Assembly (NCBI RefSeq): GCF_963169125.1
Contig: NC_084802.1
Coordinates: 23,219,107-23,283,106, forward strand
Length of the DNA stretch: 64,000 bases
Reading direction: 5' to 3'
DNA from: Humulus lupulus
Taxonomy: Eukaryota > Streptophyta > Magnoliopsida > Rosales > Cannabaceae
Positions within the stretch are counted from its first letter, which is position 1. Each line of letters starts with the position of its first letter. The notes beneath the pieces were generated by a model that had not been told where the DNA came from, did no database searches, and saw only the letters and a program-made list of their open reading frames with translations. Positions 22,296 through 38,249 of this stretch are shown here, in pieces. The translations under genes and the position numbers were made by a program.

Positions 22296-23219
22296 ATGGC
22301 ACGCGGAGGAGGTACCCATCATAGATCCGCTACTATTCCAGTCGATTCTACTGATGATGACAATCCTTTCTCAGTTCTTGATCAACCCAATCGATCCTCC
22401 ACAGATGATACTCGAAGCCCTTACTACCTCTCTAATGGCGATTCCCCGGGAATCACTCTTAATCCTCAGTGGTGGTGAAAATTACAACTCCTGGAAACAA
22501 TCGATGATGCTTTCCCTCTTGGCCAAGAACACGCACAAGTTCATCAATGGTAAGCTTCCACAACCAGATCCCTCTAATGATGACTATGATGTTTGGTGAA
22601 GATGCAATAGTATGGTCATTTCTTGGATTCTACATGCTGTTTCTTCCGATATTGCCGATAACATCATGTACTTGGATGATGCTGTTGCCATGTGGTTCGA
22701 GCTCCATGATCACTTTCATCAGAACAATGGTCCTTGTGTGTTCCAAGTCAAGCGATCTATGCAGGCTTTGGTTCAGGGCTCTAGTGATGTCACAACATAC
22801 TTCACCAGACTTAAACGCCTTTGGGATCTTTGCAAAGATTTTCGCCCACAACCTTTTTGTAGTTGTGGTGCAATGAAGATTTTTTTGGAGTATCAAGAAC
22901 AGGATTGGGTTCTTGAATTTCTTGTGGGGCTTAATGATTCATACACAACCCCTCATTCTAAGATTTTGATGCAAGATCCTCTTCCCAATATCAATAAAGT
23001 CTATGCTGCCATTATCCAAGAAGGAAGGTAAAGAGGTTTCTCAAATGCTCAAATGGACATTGTTGTGACCATCTCAAATTCTCATGGCCAATTTTCTGGG
23101 AGTGTATCTTACACACGGATAAAGATTGCTTGCAATCATTGTGGCATTGCTGGGCATACTAGGGCCAAATGCTACAAGTTGCATGGTTATCCTCTAGGCT
23201 ACAAGTTCAAAAGCTGTCC
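22296..23219 (+). pseudogene. Copia Gag, broken
   Basis: ATG at 22296 (MARGGGTHHRS). After a frameshift near 22470 the retrotransposon Gag signature appears: ENYNSWKQSMMLSLLAKN, then, past a stop near 22600, ISWILHAVSSDIADNIMY and AMWFELHDHFHQNNG. The conserved zinc knuckle CNHCGIAGHTRAKC with YKLHGYP lies near 23130-23200. The frame is cut at 23219 by a solo LTR; 25803-25928 carries a further remnant of the coding region before the next insertion. Confidence 0.85.
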
Positions 23220-25797
23220 TGTAATGTCCAAAATTTCCTAATAAGACTTAGGACCTTGATTAGGGGGCCAGGATAGAAAATTATGGAATTATGTGATTAT
23301 GTGATATTTATGTGCATCATTATGTGATTATGTAAGTTACATTATAATATGACTTGATATGCATGTTTAGATGTATTAAATATGCATGTGGGCCCATTTC
23401 TGTTTAATTGAGCATTTTTCATAATTTGGCATGTTTTGGGAATATTTGGCATATATGTGATATATGTGTGTGTGAGACCACATTATTATGTGAGTATGTT
23501 TGGGTTACTTGGCACGAGATGATCCTAGGGAGCAAGCTAGTAGGAAAGTCACAACGGGACCCATACTTGACTCGGAGTGAGTCAATGGGCATTTTGGGTA
23601 TTTAGCACATTACCGGGATATTGGGTAATGGGAATGATTATTTGATGATATATTGGGAGTTAGTGAGATCAGCAGGGAATTATGGGAATTTTGACTATTT
23701 TACCCCCGGGGGTATTTTTAGGACCCGAGCATTAGGATTTGCTTGAGGTTACTTAAGCTCGAAGTAACTTGTCAGAATTAAAAAGAACGTTCAGAATGTT
23801 CTTTCTCTCTCTCCTGTTCCCTTTTTGACACCGATCACATTTTCGAAGGAAACTCTAGTTTTAAGACTCAGATTCAGGCAAGGATCGAGGCATAGTGATT
23901 CTAGGGAAGATTAGGAGCTTATTAGCCGGAGGATTTAGTTGGGAAATGACTCAATCAAAGGTAATTCAAGTTTTAAGTTTTCAAGCTTTGATTGGATTTT
24001 ATGTTTCGATTAGTTTTTGGATGGGTTGAGATTTGGGTTTTGATGGTTTTGGATCATTGGGATGTTAGGGAACTTTGATTTTGGGATTTGGATATGTTTG
24101 GATAGTGTTTTGGAAGGTTTTAAATGGGAGAAAATGGCTAGGTTCGTGGTCAAGTCGTGACCTGAGTGAACCCAGAACCAGGAGAATTTGCCTGGGGGGC
24201 GCGCCGCGACTCTAGAGGGCCAAGTCGCGGCCCGCACCTTGAAGCACAAGCAGAGGGCTCTCTGTCAGGGAGGCAAGTCGCGACCCGCCTGTGCATTTTT
24301 GGTCAGATTTGGATTTTAGTCGAGGGAACTTAACTCTAAGGGCTTTGGATCGATTCTACTACCCAGTCGGGTAGGATTCAATGTCCCGAAGGCTAGGACT
24401 CGATCCGAAAGTATTTATTTACTTGTTTTTTATGGGATTTTTTATTATGGTTATGACTAGGTGATCGCTAGGGACTTGGAAACAGGATCGTGCTTGAGGG
24501 TCATTTATTGGTAACCTATGCTTGGATCAAAGGTAAGAAAAATGCACCTAGTATGTGATGCATGTGGTTATGACATGACATGAATGTTGAATATGGAATT
24601 AATTAGAGCTTGAGTCTCTGTAATTGTGCATGGTTATGATTATGCTTATGCTTATGATTATTGATTAAGCATGCTGAATGCCTTATATCTGGATATTTGA
24701 TATATGATATATGTTTGTTCGCTTTACCTCATTGAAGAAGCATCGACTTATTAGTTGAGAAACGACAATGGTGTTTAATACTGGTCGTGAAGCTCTGACT
24801 TATCAATCATGATCGGCAATAGTACTGAACGCTGGTCCTATGGAGTTGACTTATGAGTCAAGAGCGGCATTAGTATTTTTAACGCAGGCCAAAATGATTA
24901 GATCTAATAAACATGAGCATTAAATGCTTGACCGACCTATTGGTCGAAGAAAACTAAAGCGTTTGGCTAGCCTAAAGCTAGTTACTCAAAGCCAGGGCTA
25001 AAAGGCTCAGGTGACTGGAATGTCACATGACTTAGGGCACAAGACCCTAGAGAGAATTAGTCATCTATTTAGGGCGCAGGACCCCAAAGAGACTTATTAG
25101 TCATCTAGTCAAGGCGTAGGACCCCAAAGAGACTTATTAGTCATCTATTCAGGGCGCAGGACCCCAGAGAGACTTATTAGTCATTTATTCAGGGTGCAGG
25201 TCCCCAGAGAGATTTATTAGTCATCTATTCAGGGTGCAGATCCCTAGAGAGACTTATTAGTCATCTACTCAGGGTGCAGGACTCCATAAATATTTATCTG
25301 TACTTGCTTGCATGCATGAATATGGTTATTACTGGTAGGCATGCTTATTATGATTTGTTGACATGTTATTGTCTACTTATGAGCATGTTTGAGTTTTCTT
25401 GCTGAGCCTCGACTCACGAGTGCTATGTGGTGCAGGTAATGGTAAAAGAAAACTGGACCATCCTTGAGTTGGAGAGCTTAGGTGACGATGTGTACATGTG
25501 CGGTTGCTCGACCACCACGACCGAGGGTTTAAAGAGGAACTAGGGTTAAACACTATTTTTCTGCTTAGGTCGGCTGGTTGTAACTCTTTTATTGTAATTA
25601 ACCTTTAAAATGTATTTTGGGATCCCAATGTATACTAAAAAACATTTTTAGTGAAACATTGTATCTTTGACCAAAATTTTTAACCCTAAACTGTTAATCA
25701 CATTTAGTTACACGTTTATGGCCAAATGACTCGGTTAGCGAGTTTAGCACTGTTTAAAATACACAGCGTAACGGTCCCTGGGTAGTAGGGTGTTACA
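23220..25797 (+). mobile_element. Solo LTR (TGTAATG...GTTACA family), nested in copia
   Basis: 2,578 bp from TGTAATGTCC to GGGTGTTACA, flanked by TGTCC (23215-23219) and TTTCC (25798-25802). It is homologous to the LTRs at 54302-56551 (same strand) and 53060-57091 (opposite strand), sharing for example TGCTATGTGGTGCAGGTAA near the 3' end. No internal retrotransposon genes are present, so it is a solo LTR. Length and termini are like Tekay-type Ty3/gypsy LTRs; that lineage is inference. It includes a 40-bp minisatellite (25034-25293). Confidence 0.87.
25034..25293. repeat. 40-bp minisatellite inside the solo LTR
   Basis: Six to seven head-to-tail units with an exact 40-bp period: the ACCCCAAAGAGACTTATTAG segment or its variants start at 25081, 25121, 25161, 25201 and 25241, with more diverged end units. 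Middle units differ by only a few bases. The related LTR at 54302-56551 has only a loose version of this array. Confidence 0.85.
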
Positions 25798-25928
25798 TTT
25801 CCCCTGCCTCTTTTTTTTTCTTCACAAACCAGCTACTCATTTCACTGGGTCTCAAAATGAACTCTATGAAGATGATTTAGGCAATCCAAAACTTGATTTC
25901 CAATCTTTCCTCATCTCAGTGCCAGAAA

Positions 25929-29422
<3,494 letters not shown>

Positions 29423-29427
29423 AGAAA

Positions 29428-31240
29428 ATAATTGCTCTCCTTGCCTAGAAAGTTCAGGTTTCGCCTACTGCTTCTTCCTCGTCCTCACCCTCCAATGGTT
29501 AGCCTCTTGTCTCCAATTTTATTGGTACATCTCTTTCCCTGTCTCACACTGCTTGGATCATAGACATAGGTGCCACGCACCATGTTTGTCATGATTTAAC
29601 CTTGTTTCATCATACCAATACCAATACTTCTATCTCCGCTGTTACCTTACCCAATGGTCAAACTACTGTGGTCTCATGTATTGGTTCTGTTATTCTTTCC
29701 CCTGTTCTTACCCTTTTTAATGTCATTTATGTTCTTGATTTCAAATATAATATTCTCTTTGTTAGTTCACTAACCAAATATGCTTCTTGCTCTTTTCTTT
29801 TCTTTGCTGATAAATGTGTGATTCAGGACAATGCTCAGACAATGTCGATTGGGATGAGTGAACGAATTGGAAACCTATACTATCTGGATCATTCTTCTAT
29901 TTCTTATCCTACTGTATTTTCCATTTCTGATGCTAAAGTTTGCTCTGAAACTTTGTGGCACTATCGATTAGGCCACCCCTTTTGTATCAAAATTCATCCT
30001 TTGAATAAAGAGTTGCAATGTCAAAATTCTTCTTGCTTTGATTTTCATTGTTCTATCTGCCACTATGCTAAACAAAAAGATTGCCTTTCTAATCATAATT
30101 TTGTTGTTACTCCTTTCGATTTAATACATATATATATATATATTTGGGGTCCCTTTTCCACAATTACAGTAGAAGGTTTTAGATATTTCCTTACCATTGT
30201 TGATGATTGTTTAAGAAAAACTTGGGTTTATCTTTTACAAAATAAGTCTAAAAGCTCAACAAGCTATACCAAAATTCCTTTCTTTAATTCAACTTAGTTT
30301 AATGCTAAAATCAAATCTATTCGATCTGACAAGGCAAAAGAACTCCAATTTCCAGGCCTTTTTAATTCTTTAGGCATTCTTCATTATCATTCATGTGTTG
30401 GGCGACCCCAACAAAATTCAGTTGTTGAAAGGAAGCATCAACATTTACTTAATGTTCCCCGAGCTCTTTTATTTCAGTCACACATTCCTTTATGCTATTG
30501 GGCTGATTGCATATCTATGGCAACTTACCTTATTAATCGCACGCATACCCCAAATTTGAAGCATAAGTCTATTTGCAGAATTTTATATCATAAGCCACCA
30601 TCATATCAACATCTTAAAGATTTTCGTTGCCTTGCATATTCATCCACTTTACTTGGTGAAAAATCAAAATTTTCTCCTAGAGCATCTTCTTGCGTCTTCA
30701 TTGGTTATCCTCTTGGCATGAAAGCTTATAAGTTGCTTGATTAAGATACTAACAAGGTTTTATTTTTTATTTTTTTTTATTTCAAGGATGTTCAGTTTCA
30801 TGAACATATTTTTCCATATGTTTCTATTTCAGCTTCTTCTGCTGACCATTTTTATTCTAACTCTGTCCTTCCATGTCGATTAATGCTACTGATTCTGCAC
30901 CATCTACTGATGCAACATCCGATTCTTGTCCCACTTCTTCTGAGTTGTCTTTTTCCCAAAGGCCTACCCGCACCATTAGACTTCCTTCTTACTTGAATGA
31001 TTATCATTGCAGTTTACTTACTGATTCTTATGTTTGTCTGTTGCATCTCAGATACCCAGTTCTATCACTTCTCACCCTCTTTCTCAAGTCCTAGACTATG
31101 CCCAATTGTCTTCTAATTTTCGGACAACTGTGCTATCAATTTCTAGTCATTTTGAGCCTGAAAATTACACACAAGCAGCTGATATACCTGAATGGGAAAC
31201 AACTATGGTTGATGAACTTATTGATGAGATTAGTGCCCTT
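29428..31240 (+). pseudogene. Copia protease and integrase, broken
   Basis: The protease region reads TAWIIDIGATHHV: the active-site DTG is DIG (ATA at 29566-29568), which should abolish activity. After it come LPNGQTT, the GAG-pre-integrase segment (LWHYRLGHP, CSICHYAKQKD) and the integrase core, where the second acidic region is degraded (RSDKAKEL where SDNGxEF is usual), then ATYLINRTHTPNLKHKS and SSCVFIGYP. A stop at 30296-30298, another near 30742 and several frameshifts occur. The frame ends at DEISAL, cut by the next solo LTR. Confidence 0.87.
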
Positions 31241-33214
31241 TAAAGCATATGTATTAAACAATGTTTCATGAAATAAATAATTGAAATGAATTTTTGCATA
31301 TATTTTTTGTTTATTATTATTATTATTATTAGAATAATATTGTATGAATATCAGAAAATTCCCAAATTCGTTATTGTGACTACAATCTTGTATTGGTACG
31401 AGAGGATTAAGATTGTAGGGAACGAATTTAAACAGTTAATAGTAAAACAAAGTTATATGAAATATTTGGATTAATTACTGTAAGTACGGTTCACTAGTAT
31501 TATAAATACATGTAATCTAGATCTAGATTACTAATGTAGTAGGACATCTTAGTGGAGGAACTTTGTATAGAGTGGTTATACATGATTGAGACCCAATATG
31601 TTATTAATACTTAATAATGTCGTTTACTTTACAAGTATTAATTAAATGTATCAATTAGATGATCATATACAAATTGATCTTAATCTTGAGGTATTACGAA
31701 CTCCTGTTTATGTTATATGAGCTCTTTGATTCACTCGTTATGGTTTGTCAGAATGATCGGGCTGAAAAATTTTGTTTTGGGAACTCATTGATGTAGATGG
31801 TCGGGGACATAATATACAGATATGAAATTTATACCTTTCCAAGAGGAATTGAATAATGGTTCTCTTAAGGGTTGACTTTTGAAACTGAAAGGTTATTGAG
31901 CTCAAATTCATAAACCAGTTTATGAATTAACATTCACTAGTAAAGTTAATGGTACTTAAGGAAACAAGATACAACTAAAGAGATTAAACGATAATTAATT
32001 CCTACTTTAATTATAAACCATTAATAGAGGATTGAATTGTATGTAGTGATTAAATCGATGGCCACTTTTTATATTTAAAGTACTCAATAAATAAATGTTT
32101 ATAATTACAAGAGTGCAGTCTCATATTTTAGTGGAATAATATTGAGATTAATAAATTAAGGTTATTATATTAAAGAGTATTAATTAATATTCTAAATTTA
32201 TTGGAGCTTGAAATTATAGGTCCATAAGTCTCCGAAAATGACTCTATCAATACTATTCAAGATAAGAGTTGAAATTGGAAAGAATCAAGAAAATGACATA
32301 TTTGGAAGAAATTTGTTCTTCATGGTCAAATATGTAATTGAGACAAATTGATTAATTAATATACTAATTTTCGAAATTAATATATTTTTCAAAAATTATT
32401 TTTTTAAACGAAAATAACATTTAAATAATTAAGATAATTAATTTTGAATTAATTAGTTTTATTTATTTAAATAATGCGAAAAGATATTTATGATAATTCA
32501 AATTGGATTTGAATTTGAAATGATATTTATTCTTTTATTAATTTGATAAGATAAATTATCATGTTTAGATATTTTTGAATAAATAATTATTAAAAGAAAA
32601 TGGTTAAAACACATCTCTAAAATTAGGGATGTGTTACACACACTATAGTTGGCGTGTAACAAGGTCCAAGAATGGGTCTTGAATATTTCTTTCATTTATT
32701 TAATTATTTAATAATTGATTTATAATTGAAATTTTTAATTTTAAAATTTAATTAATTATTGTATAAATCTATCAGATGGAAATAGTTTCTTAATACGCTT
32801 CATAGAGAGAAAATATATCGTAATATTTTCCTATCCTTGAAATCTGTCTCAGACCTAATATTCCAAGATCTCACGTGTTGAGAATATCTTGTGAATAAGA
32901 AATTGTCGTACCATTACTCTACGTGCCCACACACATCTTGAGGTGTTGAGATACATCTTGGAAGATCTTGGTCTGAGTATTTAAAGAACTAATTTGGATT
33001 GGATGTTTGTAGGAGATACAAAAAGATAACAATGATTCTTGATAGTTCTTCAACTAGTAAATCCTCATCTTTTTATTTCTTTATGATTAATCTTTTGCAT
33101 ACTAATAGATCCGATTATTTAAAGATTGTTTAAATATTTTTTTTTGAAATCTCTGGGCCCAACATCCCATGCTTTTCGCTGCGCATATGGTAAACTAGTT
33201 ACCAACATTTACAA
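31241..33214 (+). mobile_element. Solo LTR-like insertion with 5-bp TSD, nested in copia
   Basis: 1,974 bp flanked by a perfect CCCTT duplication (31236-31240 and 33215-33219). Excision restores copia sequence in frame: DEISAL joins ERNDTWSL. Internally it follows the order of motifs seen in the LTRs at 38250-39803 and 47551-50173 (GGGAACTCATT, AGATATGAAATTTATA, AATAGAGGATTGAATT, GTGTTGAGAATATC, CGCTGCGCATATGG), so it is a diverged relative. Its ends are not TG...CA. No coding domain is present. Confidence 0.78.
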
Positions 33215-33219
33215 CCCTT

Positions 33220-34681
33220 GAGCGTAATGACACTTGGTCATTGTTTCTTTGCCTCCAAACAAATATGTTGTTGGTTGCAAATGGGTGTACAAGATTAAGT
33301 ATCATGCTGATGGTTCTATGGAAAGGCATAAGGCATGACTGGTTGCCAAGGGTTATACACAATAAGATTGCTCGATTATACTATTACTTTTGCACCTATG
33401 GCCAAGCTAGTTACTGTTAAGATGATTTTGGCTCTTGATGCCATTAATGGTTGGTTTCTTCACCAACTTGATCTAAATAATGCCTTTTTTTCATGGAGAT
33501 CTTCATGAAGAGATATTTATGACTCTACCTCAAGGGTATAGTCCTAAGGGGGAGTTTTCGAAACATCCAATTTGTAAGTTGCAAAAATCATTGTATGGCT
33601 TGAAGCAAGCTTCAAGACAATGGTTTGAAAAGTTTTCAAACGCCCTATTGGAAGAGGGTTTTAATCATTCAGCTACCGATCATTCTCTATTTATTAAGCA
33701 TTCAACCACTAGTTTATTGCTATCTTGGTGTATGCAGATGATGTTAGTTTGGCCAGCAATAAGTTGGAAGAGATTGAGGCATTGAAGACTAGATTAAATG
33801 CTAGATTCAAACTGAATAATTAGGGAACTTGAGGTATTTTCTTGGTCTAGAAGTAGCTCATTCTGACAAGGGAATTTTTGTTTCTCAAAGGCCTTATGCA
33901 TTACAACTTTTGGAGGATGTTGGTTATTTAGGATGCCAACCAGCAAGCACACCCATGGAACCAAACTTGAAACTTAGTGAAGATGAAGGAGAAGTACTTG
34001 AAGATCCTTTGGTTTATAGGAGAATCATAGGAAACTTACAGTACTTAACCATTACTAGACCAGATTTGTCCTATTCGGTTAACAAGCTCTGCCAATTTCT
34101 TATAGCCCCACGACTTCCGCACTTAAAGGTTGCTCAAAGGTTATTGCAGTATGTCAAGACGTGTCTTGCACAAGGACTATTATTTCCAGCAAGTTCTGAG
34201 GTAAAAATGAGAGCCTATACTGATTTATACTGGGAAGCTTGTCAAGAAACAAGGAGGTCTACCTCAAGCTTTTGTATTTTCCTTGGTAGTTCCTTGATCT
34301 CTTCGAAAAGCAAGAAACAACACACTGTTTCGAGGTCCTCTGCTGAAGTTGAATATAGGGCCACGACGAACACAACATGTGAGATAGTTTGATTACTTTC
34401 TATTTTGAAATAACTCAAAATTACTCACAATGGTCAAGTTGAGCTTTATTGTGACAACCAAGAAACTTAACATATTGCAGCCAATCCCGTGTTTCATGAG
34501 AGAACAAAACACATAGAGATTGACTGCCGCTCAGTGAGGGAGAAGATCAAATCTAGTGTAATCAAGACTTTACACAAGAAAATGGCAGACATCTTCACCA
34601 AGGCATTGTTTCCGACTCAATTCAAATTTCTCAAGGACAAGATGGGATTGACAAGTATCTACAATCCATCTTGAGGGGGAG
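33220..34681 (+). pseudogene. Copia reverse transcriptase and RNase H, broken
   Basis: After frameshift, LPPNKYVVGCKWVYKIKYHA marks the RT start. The RT palm follows (HGDLHEEIFMTLPQGYSPKG, LYGLKQASRQWFEKFS). The catalytic box reads VYADD in a shifted frame near 33730. RNase H follows: [64 protein letters not shown], then ADIFTKAL near the C-terminus. Stops occur near 33822, 34390 and 34470. GAGGGGGAG at 34673-34681 is the polypurine tract. Confidence 0.88.
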
Positions 34682-34911
34682 TTTCAATAGCTAGGATGTT
34701 TGTTAGAAGTAGTTGTGTATTTAGTTTTGAGTTAGTTTTGGTTGTTAGTTCAGTTGGGAAGTTGGTAACTGATTAGTTACTGATTAGAAGCTAATAATTT
34801 CAGTTTCAGTAGCTTATAAATACTACTCTGTACTCACTTGTTTTGGTAACGGTTTCCATTCAATCAAATAATTTCTTCATTTCCTTTTCTCTATGTTTCT
34901 TACAACTAATA
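34682..34911 (+). repeat. 3' LTR of the copia element
   Basis: Starts immediately after the polypurine tract and ends at CAACTAATA before CCCTA. It carries an 8-10 bp internal duplication relative to the 5' LTR (TTTTGAGTTAGTTTTGG). TATAAATA at 34815-34822. Confidence 0.85.
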
Positions 34912-35176
34912 CCCTACGCCCACAAGTCAATGGTACATTAATATGAAATCTTTTAGATTATGTGATGGGCGTCTAAGAATTTTACTTAGGTAGATAGTAG
35001 TAGTAGAAGCTTGTAGTATTTTAGTTTTTGTGGTTATTGGTTCAAGCCGGGATTAAGTTAGAAACTTGTAAAAATAGTTATGGATTTTATAAGTTTAACC
35101 TATAGTTTAGAAATATTGTTTTTAACATAAGGTTTGATTAATATAGCTGGTCCTAGAAATAATATTTATTATAACC

Positions 35177-35762
35177 TGTTGACCCTCGTTTTGGTCAATG
35201 ACACGGAGTCAAATAAACGACAGGAGATTAGTACGATGCTTGAGAAAACAATCTAATGGAAAGTAAAGGACACAAAGAATTATAGTGGTTCAGCCCCAGT
35301 GATTTGTAATGACCTACGTCCACTTAATACTATTATTAATATTGAGTTATTCAAAGGTATGATCAAAGAACTAGGGTTCTTGAGTTTCACAAACCTTAGA
35401 AGGAGAAACAATATAGACGATGGATAATAGCAATACAATTTAGAAAAAGATCCAAAGATCCCCCCGTGAGCTATTTCTTGTATATTTATAAGCTCAAGGA
35501 GGGTTACATGAGTCAATTAATCATATCTTTCCTTAATAAACGGATATTCAGGTTATAATGAAGAGATATTCTTGGATATCATTACAACTGTATAGATTTA
35601 CACATAAATAAGCGGAGTATACCACCAGGCTGATCGTATATAAAACTTGAACTCCGTGTATGGAAATATCTATGGTCGATTGGCGAGTAGCATCTTTGCC
35701 ACGTGTCGGCCACGTGTCGAAAATTCTTGCCACGTCATCAATAGCTGTTTTTTGGATAAACA
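35177..35762 (-). mobile_element. Solo LTR of the same family as the Ty3/Tat element at 4471-16039
   Basis: 586 bp, starting TGTTGACCCTCG and ending GGATAAACA on the plus strand, with a perfect TSD TAACC at 35172-35176 and 35763-35767. It shares ACACGGAGTCAAA, CGATGCTTGA, GGTTCTTGAGTTTCACA and GGCTC/GCTCAAGGAGGGTTAC with the LTRs at 4471 and 15415, at lower identity. The direction is that of the 4471-16039 element. The parent internal region has been lost. Confidence 0.92.
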
Positions 35763-35976
35763 TAACCTAAGGTTTAGATAGAATAATTAAGAGTGTGACA
35801 CTTGTCACATGCATGTTTATTAAGAATTTTAGAGGAAGAAATTAATAAAAGATAGATCTAGAAGCTCTAGAACCTTCCAGCAGCTGTTAGGATCACATTT
35901 TACTCAGTCAATGTTGTTTTAAAAAACTTCAAGTGTGCTAAAAGTGTGCAAAAATATGTTTAAAATATCAGCATAT

Positions 35977-36115
35977 GCCGATATATCGCAGCTATAGGGG
36001 CCGATATGTCGCCTAAGGTTGATACGGAAGACACGTCAACTTCGCACGAACGAAACCACGAAGGCTCGGGGCATAGGGGTAGGAGATATATCACCTATGG
36101 GGGGCGATATATCGG
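35977..36115. repeat. Clustered GATATATC palindromes in a solo LTR
   Basis: GCCGATATATCGC, GGCCGATATGTCGCC, GGAGATATATCACC and GGGCGATATATCGG lie within 140 bp, each next to a CTATAGGGG- or CCTATGGGG-like motif. The pattern is too regular to be chance in this AT-rich context. Confidence 0.75.
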
Positions 36116-37541
36116 TCCTTGGTGGCATTTTTGAAACTTCGTGGAATCCGAGCTTAAAACAGCCCTCAATAACTTGGACTTGCTCTTGAACATTTTTGAC
36201 TGAGTTCTGGGCATCTGATGAACAGAAAATTCAAATTTATTCAATTAATATTCATTTATTTATTCTTTTTAAAAGGGGTTAGTTTCACTTCTTGAACTCT
36301 ATAAATAAGACCTTCCACTCAGCTATTTCATTCATTATTCAAGCATTCTTCATAGCCTCCAAGCTGCTAAGTTTATTCTAGAGAGAAAACACTAGGGTTT
36401 TGGGATTAAAAGCTTTTCAATCTAAGCTTTTCTAAACATTTGGGAAGTAAGATAGAGTGATATTTCTGTATTGAGGTGTAGATCGAAGTTCTAGTCTATC
36501 CAAGGTATTCTTATCCTCAGGTTTAATTCGTTATAGTTCTTTTATTTTCTTCCAGATCCTAACTTGTTATTATTGCTTTTGGTTAGGTGTTTAAGTTTCT
36601 TGAAACATAAGGTTTTTCGGTAAGTTTCTATCTTGATGGTTTAGATCTCCTTTTCGTCTCCATTTCTTTAGAAACTTATGATTCTTACTGTTGGTTTTAG
36701 GAGTTTTCCAATCCCGTTCTTGACTCCAAGATCCCGATTTTCGGTAAGAAAAATAGTTTAGATTATATGTGTTATGATATGTTTATATGATATGATATGT
36801 TATAGTGCTATGTTATATATGTATTTGAATATGTTTTATGTTATAGTCACTTGGGTATTATAGTTGCTTAGATAACAAATCAAATCCCAAGATTTTAATC
36901 ATTATCGTGGATTAGAGTTATGATTAAACCAACCTCGATTAGTAGACTGATGACCTAGATGATTTATCATATACTATTTTGTGAACTAACCTACCTCAAT
37001 TAGTAGACTGAGGACCTAGATGGTTTTATCACATGCTACGCTAATGAGTTAATGGCCATCAATATTGTAGTCCTATGTTTATATGATATACGTTTTTAGG
37101 TCATATATTTTTATAGTATATGTTTTTAGTCTTATGATTTATGTTATATTTTAGTAGATTCTCCTTGCTGGGCATTAGACTCGTTCCTTTTATTTTAGAT
37201 GGTGCAGGAAAATAAGCTTAATAGGCGGGATGGATTCATGACAACTTTGACATGTGTATTGGGGATAGACTGAATGGATAGATTGCTGGAAGATCGATGA
37301 TGAAGTTTATATTTTGAGTCTTTTTAATTTATGTAATTATGTTTTCTGCATTTAGTATTTGAACGATTATAATAAAGGTTTAAGTTTTTCTTATGATTTG
37401 ATGTAATAACAATGAGATCCCGTATTTTGGATTATTATAATAAAGTTCTAGTATTTTATGCGTGTATTTCAAAATAGTAGTTATGTCTTAGTAGTTTTTA
37501 ATGGTCCGGGGTCTTAGAATTAGTTAGGGCATTACATGTGA

Positions 37542-38249
37542 GCTATGACCATGAAATTTCTGTAAGCTTGTTTGAGAGTACAATTTGGTCGAGCTTTAGT
37601 ATGCTGATGAAAATTGTATGTATGATACATTGTGGCTTTCTTATTTTTAAGAGTCTTTACAATTCAAATCCCTAAAACTAAAAGCAGTTGTATGATTCGT
37701 TATATATTAATTATTATAAGAAAATATATAACTAATTAAGAAGTTAAATAAGAAAAAAATAATATCAATTCTCTATTCAAATACAATCAACCCAATTAAG
37801 CTGTGGTTAAGAATCTGGAGCTAGGCATTTATGGCGATTGATCACCTTTTTAATTGTTATTTCCATGACTAAAGTTGCTGCTCCAAACATCACCTCGAGT
37901 AGTATCTTGCATAATGTTATTCGAGCATTGTTTGTGTAATAAACTTGAGCTTCGATTATGCTATTACTAGACTCGAGCACTTATCACCAAATATATAGCC
38001 ACCAGCTTGTATGGAAGTTGTTCCATTCAAAGTATCTTAAATATAAAATGGCAAATATTTGACATAACAGCATGTTTCTCTCTCTCTCTCTCTCTCTTCC
38101 AACCATAACTGGCAAAAACTCATGTGTTGTCCAAATCAAGTTGTTGTTTATCAACCCCAAATTGCCACTCATGTTTTAAATCTTACCTTTATTAAAGATT
38201 ATGGTTAAGCTCGGTCAATTTTGTAAGATCTCATTTATATAAGTATATA
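37542..38249. other. AT-rich spacer
   Basis: About 700 bp without a gene. A (CT)n run of about 20 bp lies at 38074-38096. Nothing else recognised. Confidence 0.6.

Larger units (their letters stand above)
34966..37536 (+). mobile_element. Solo LTR (TGGGCGTC...GGGCATTACA) holding a second solo LTR
   Basis: 2,571 bp with a perfect TSD TGTGA at 34961-34965 and 37537-37541. It is split by the insertion 35177-35762. The overall layout (short leader, palindrome-rich GC patch, late TGGTGCAGGAAAATAAGC segment, GGGCATTACA end) parallels the LTRs at 23220 and 54302, suggesting another long-LTR Ty3/gypsy family. TATA-like CTATAAATAAG lies near 36299. No coding domains. Confidence 0.87.

Noticed and set aside
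25034..25293. Regularly spaced repeats resembling a CRISPR array
   Set aside because: Units are continuous 40-bp tandem copies without unique spacers, inside a plant LTR.
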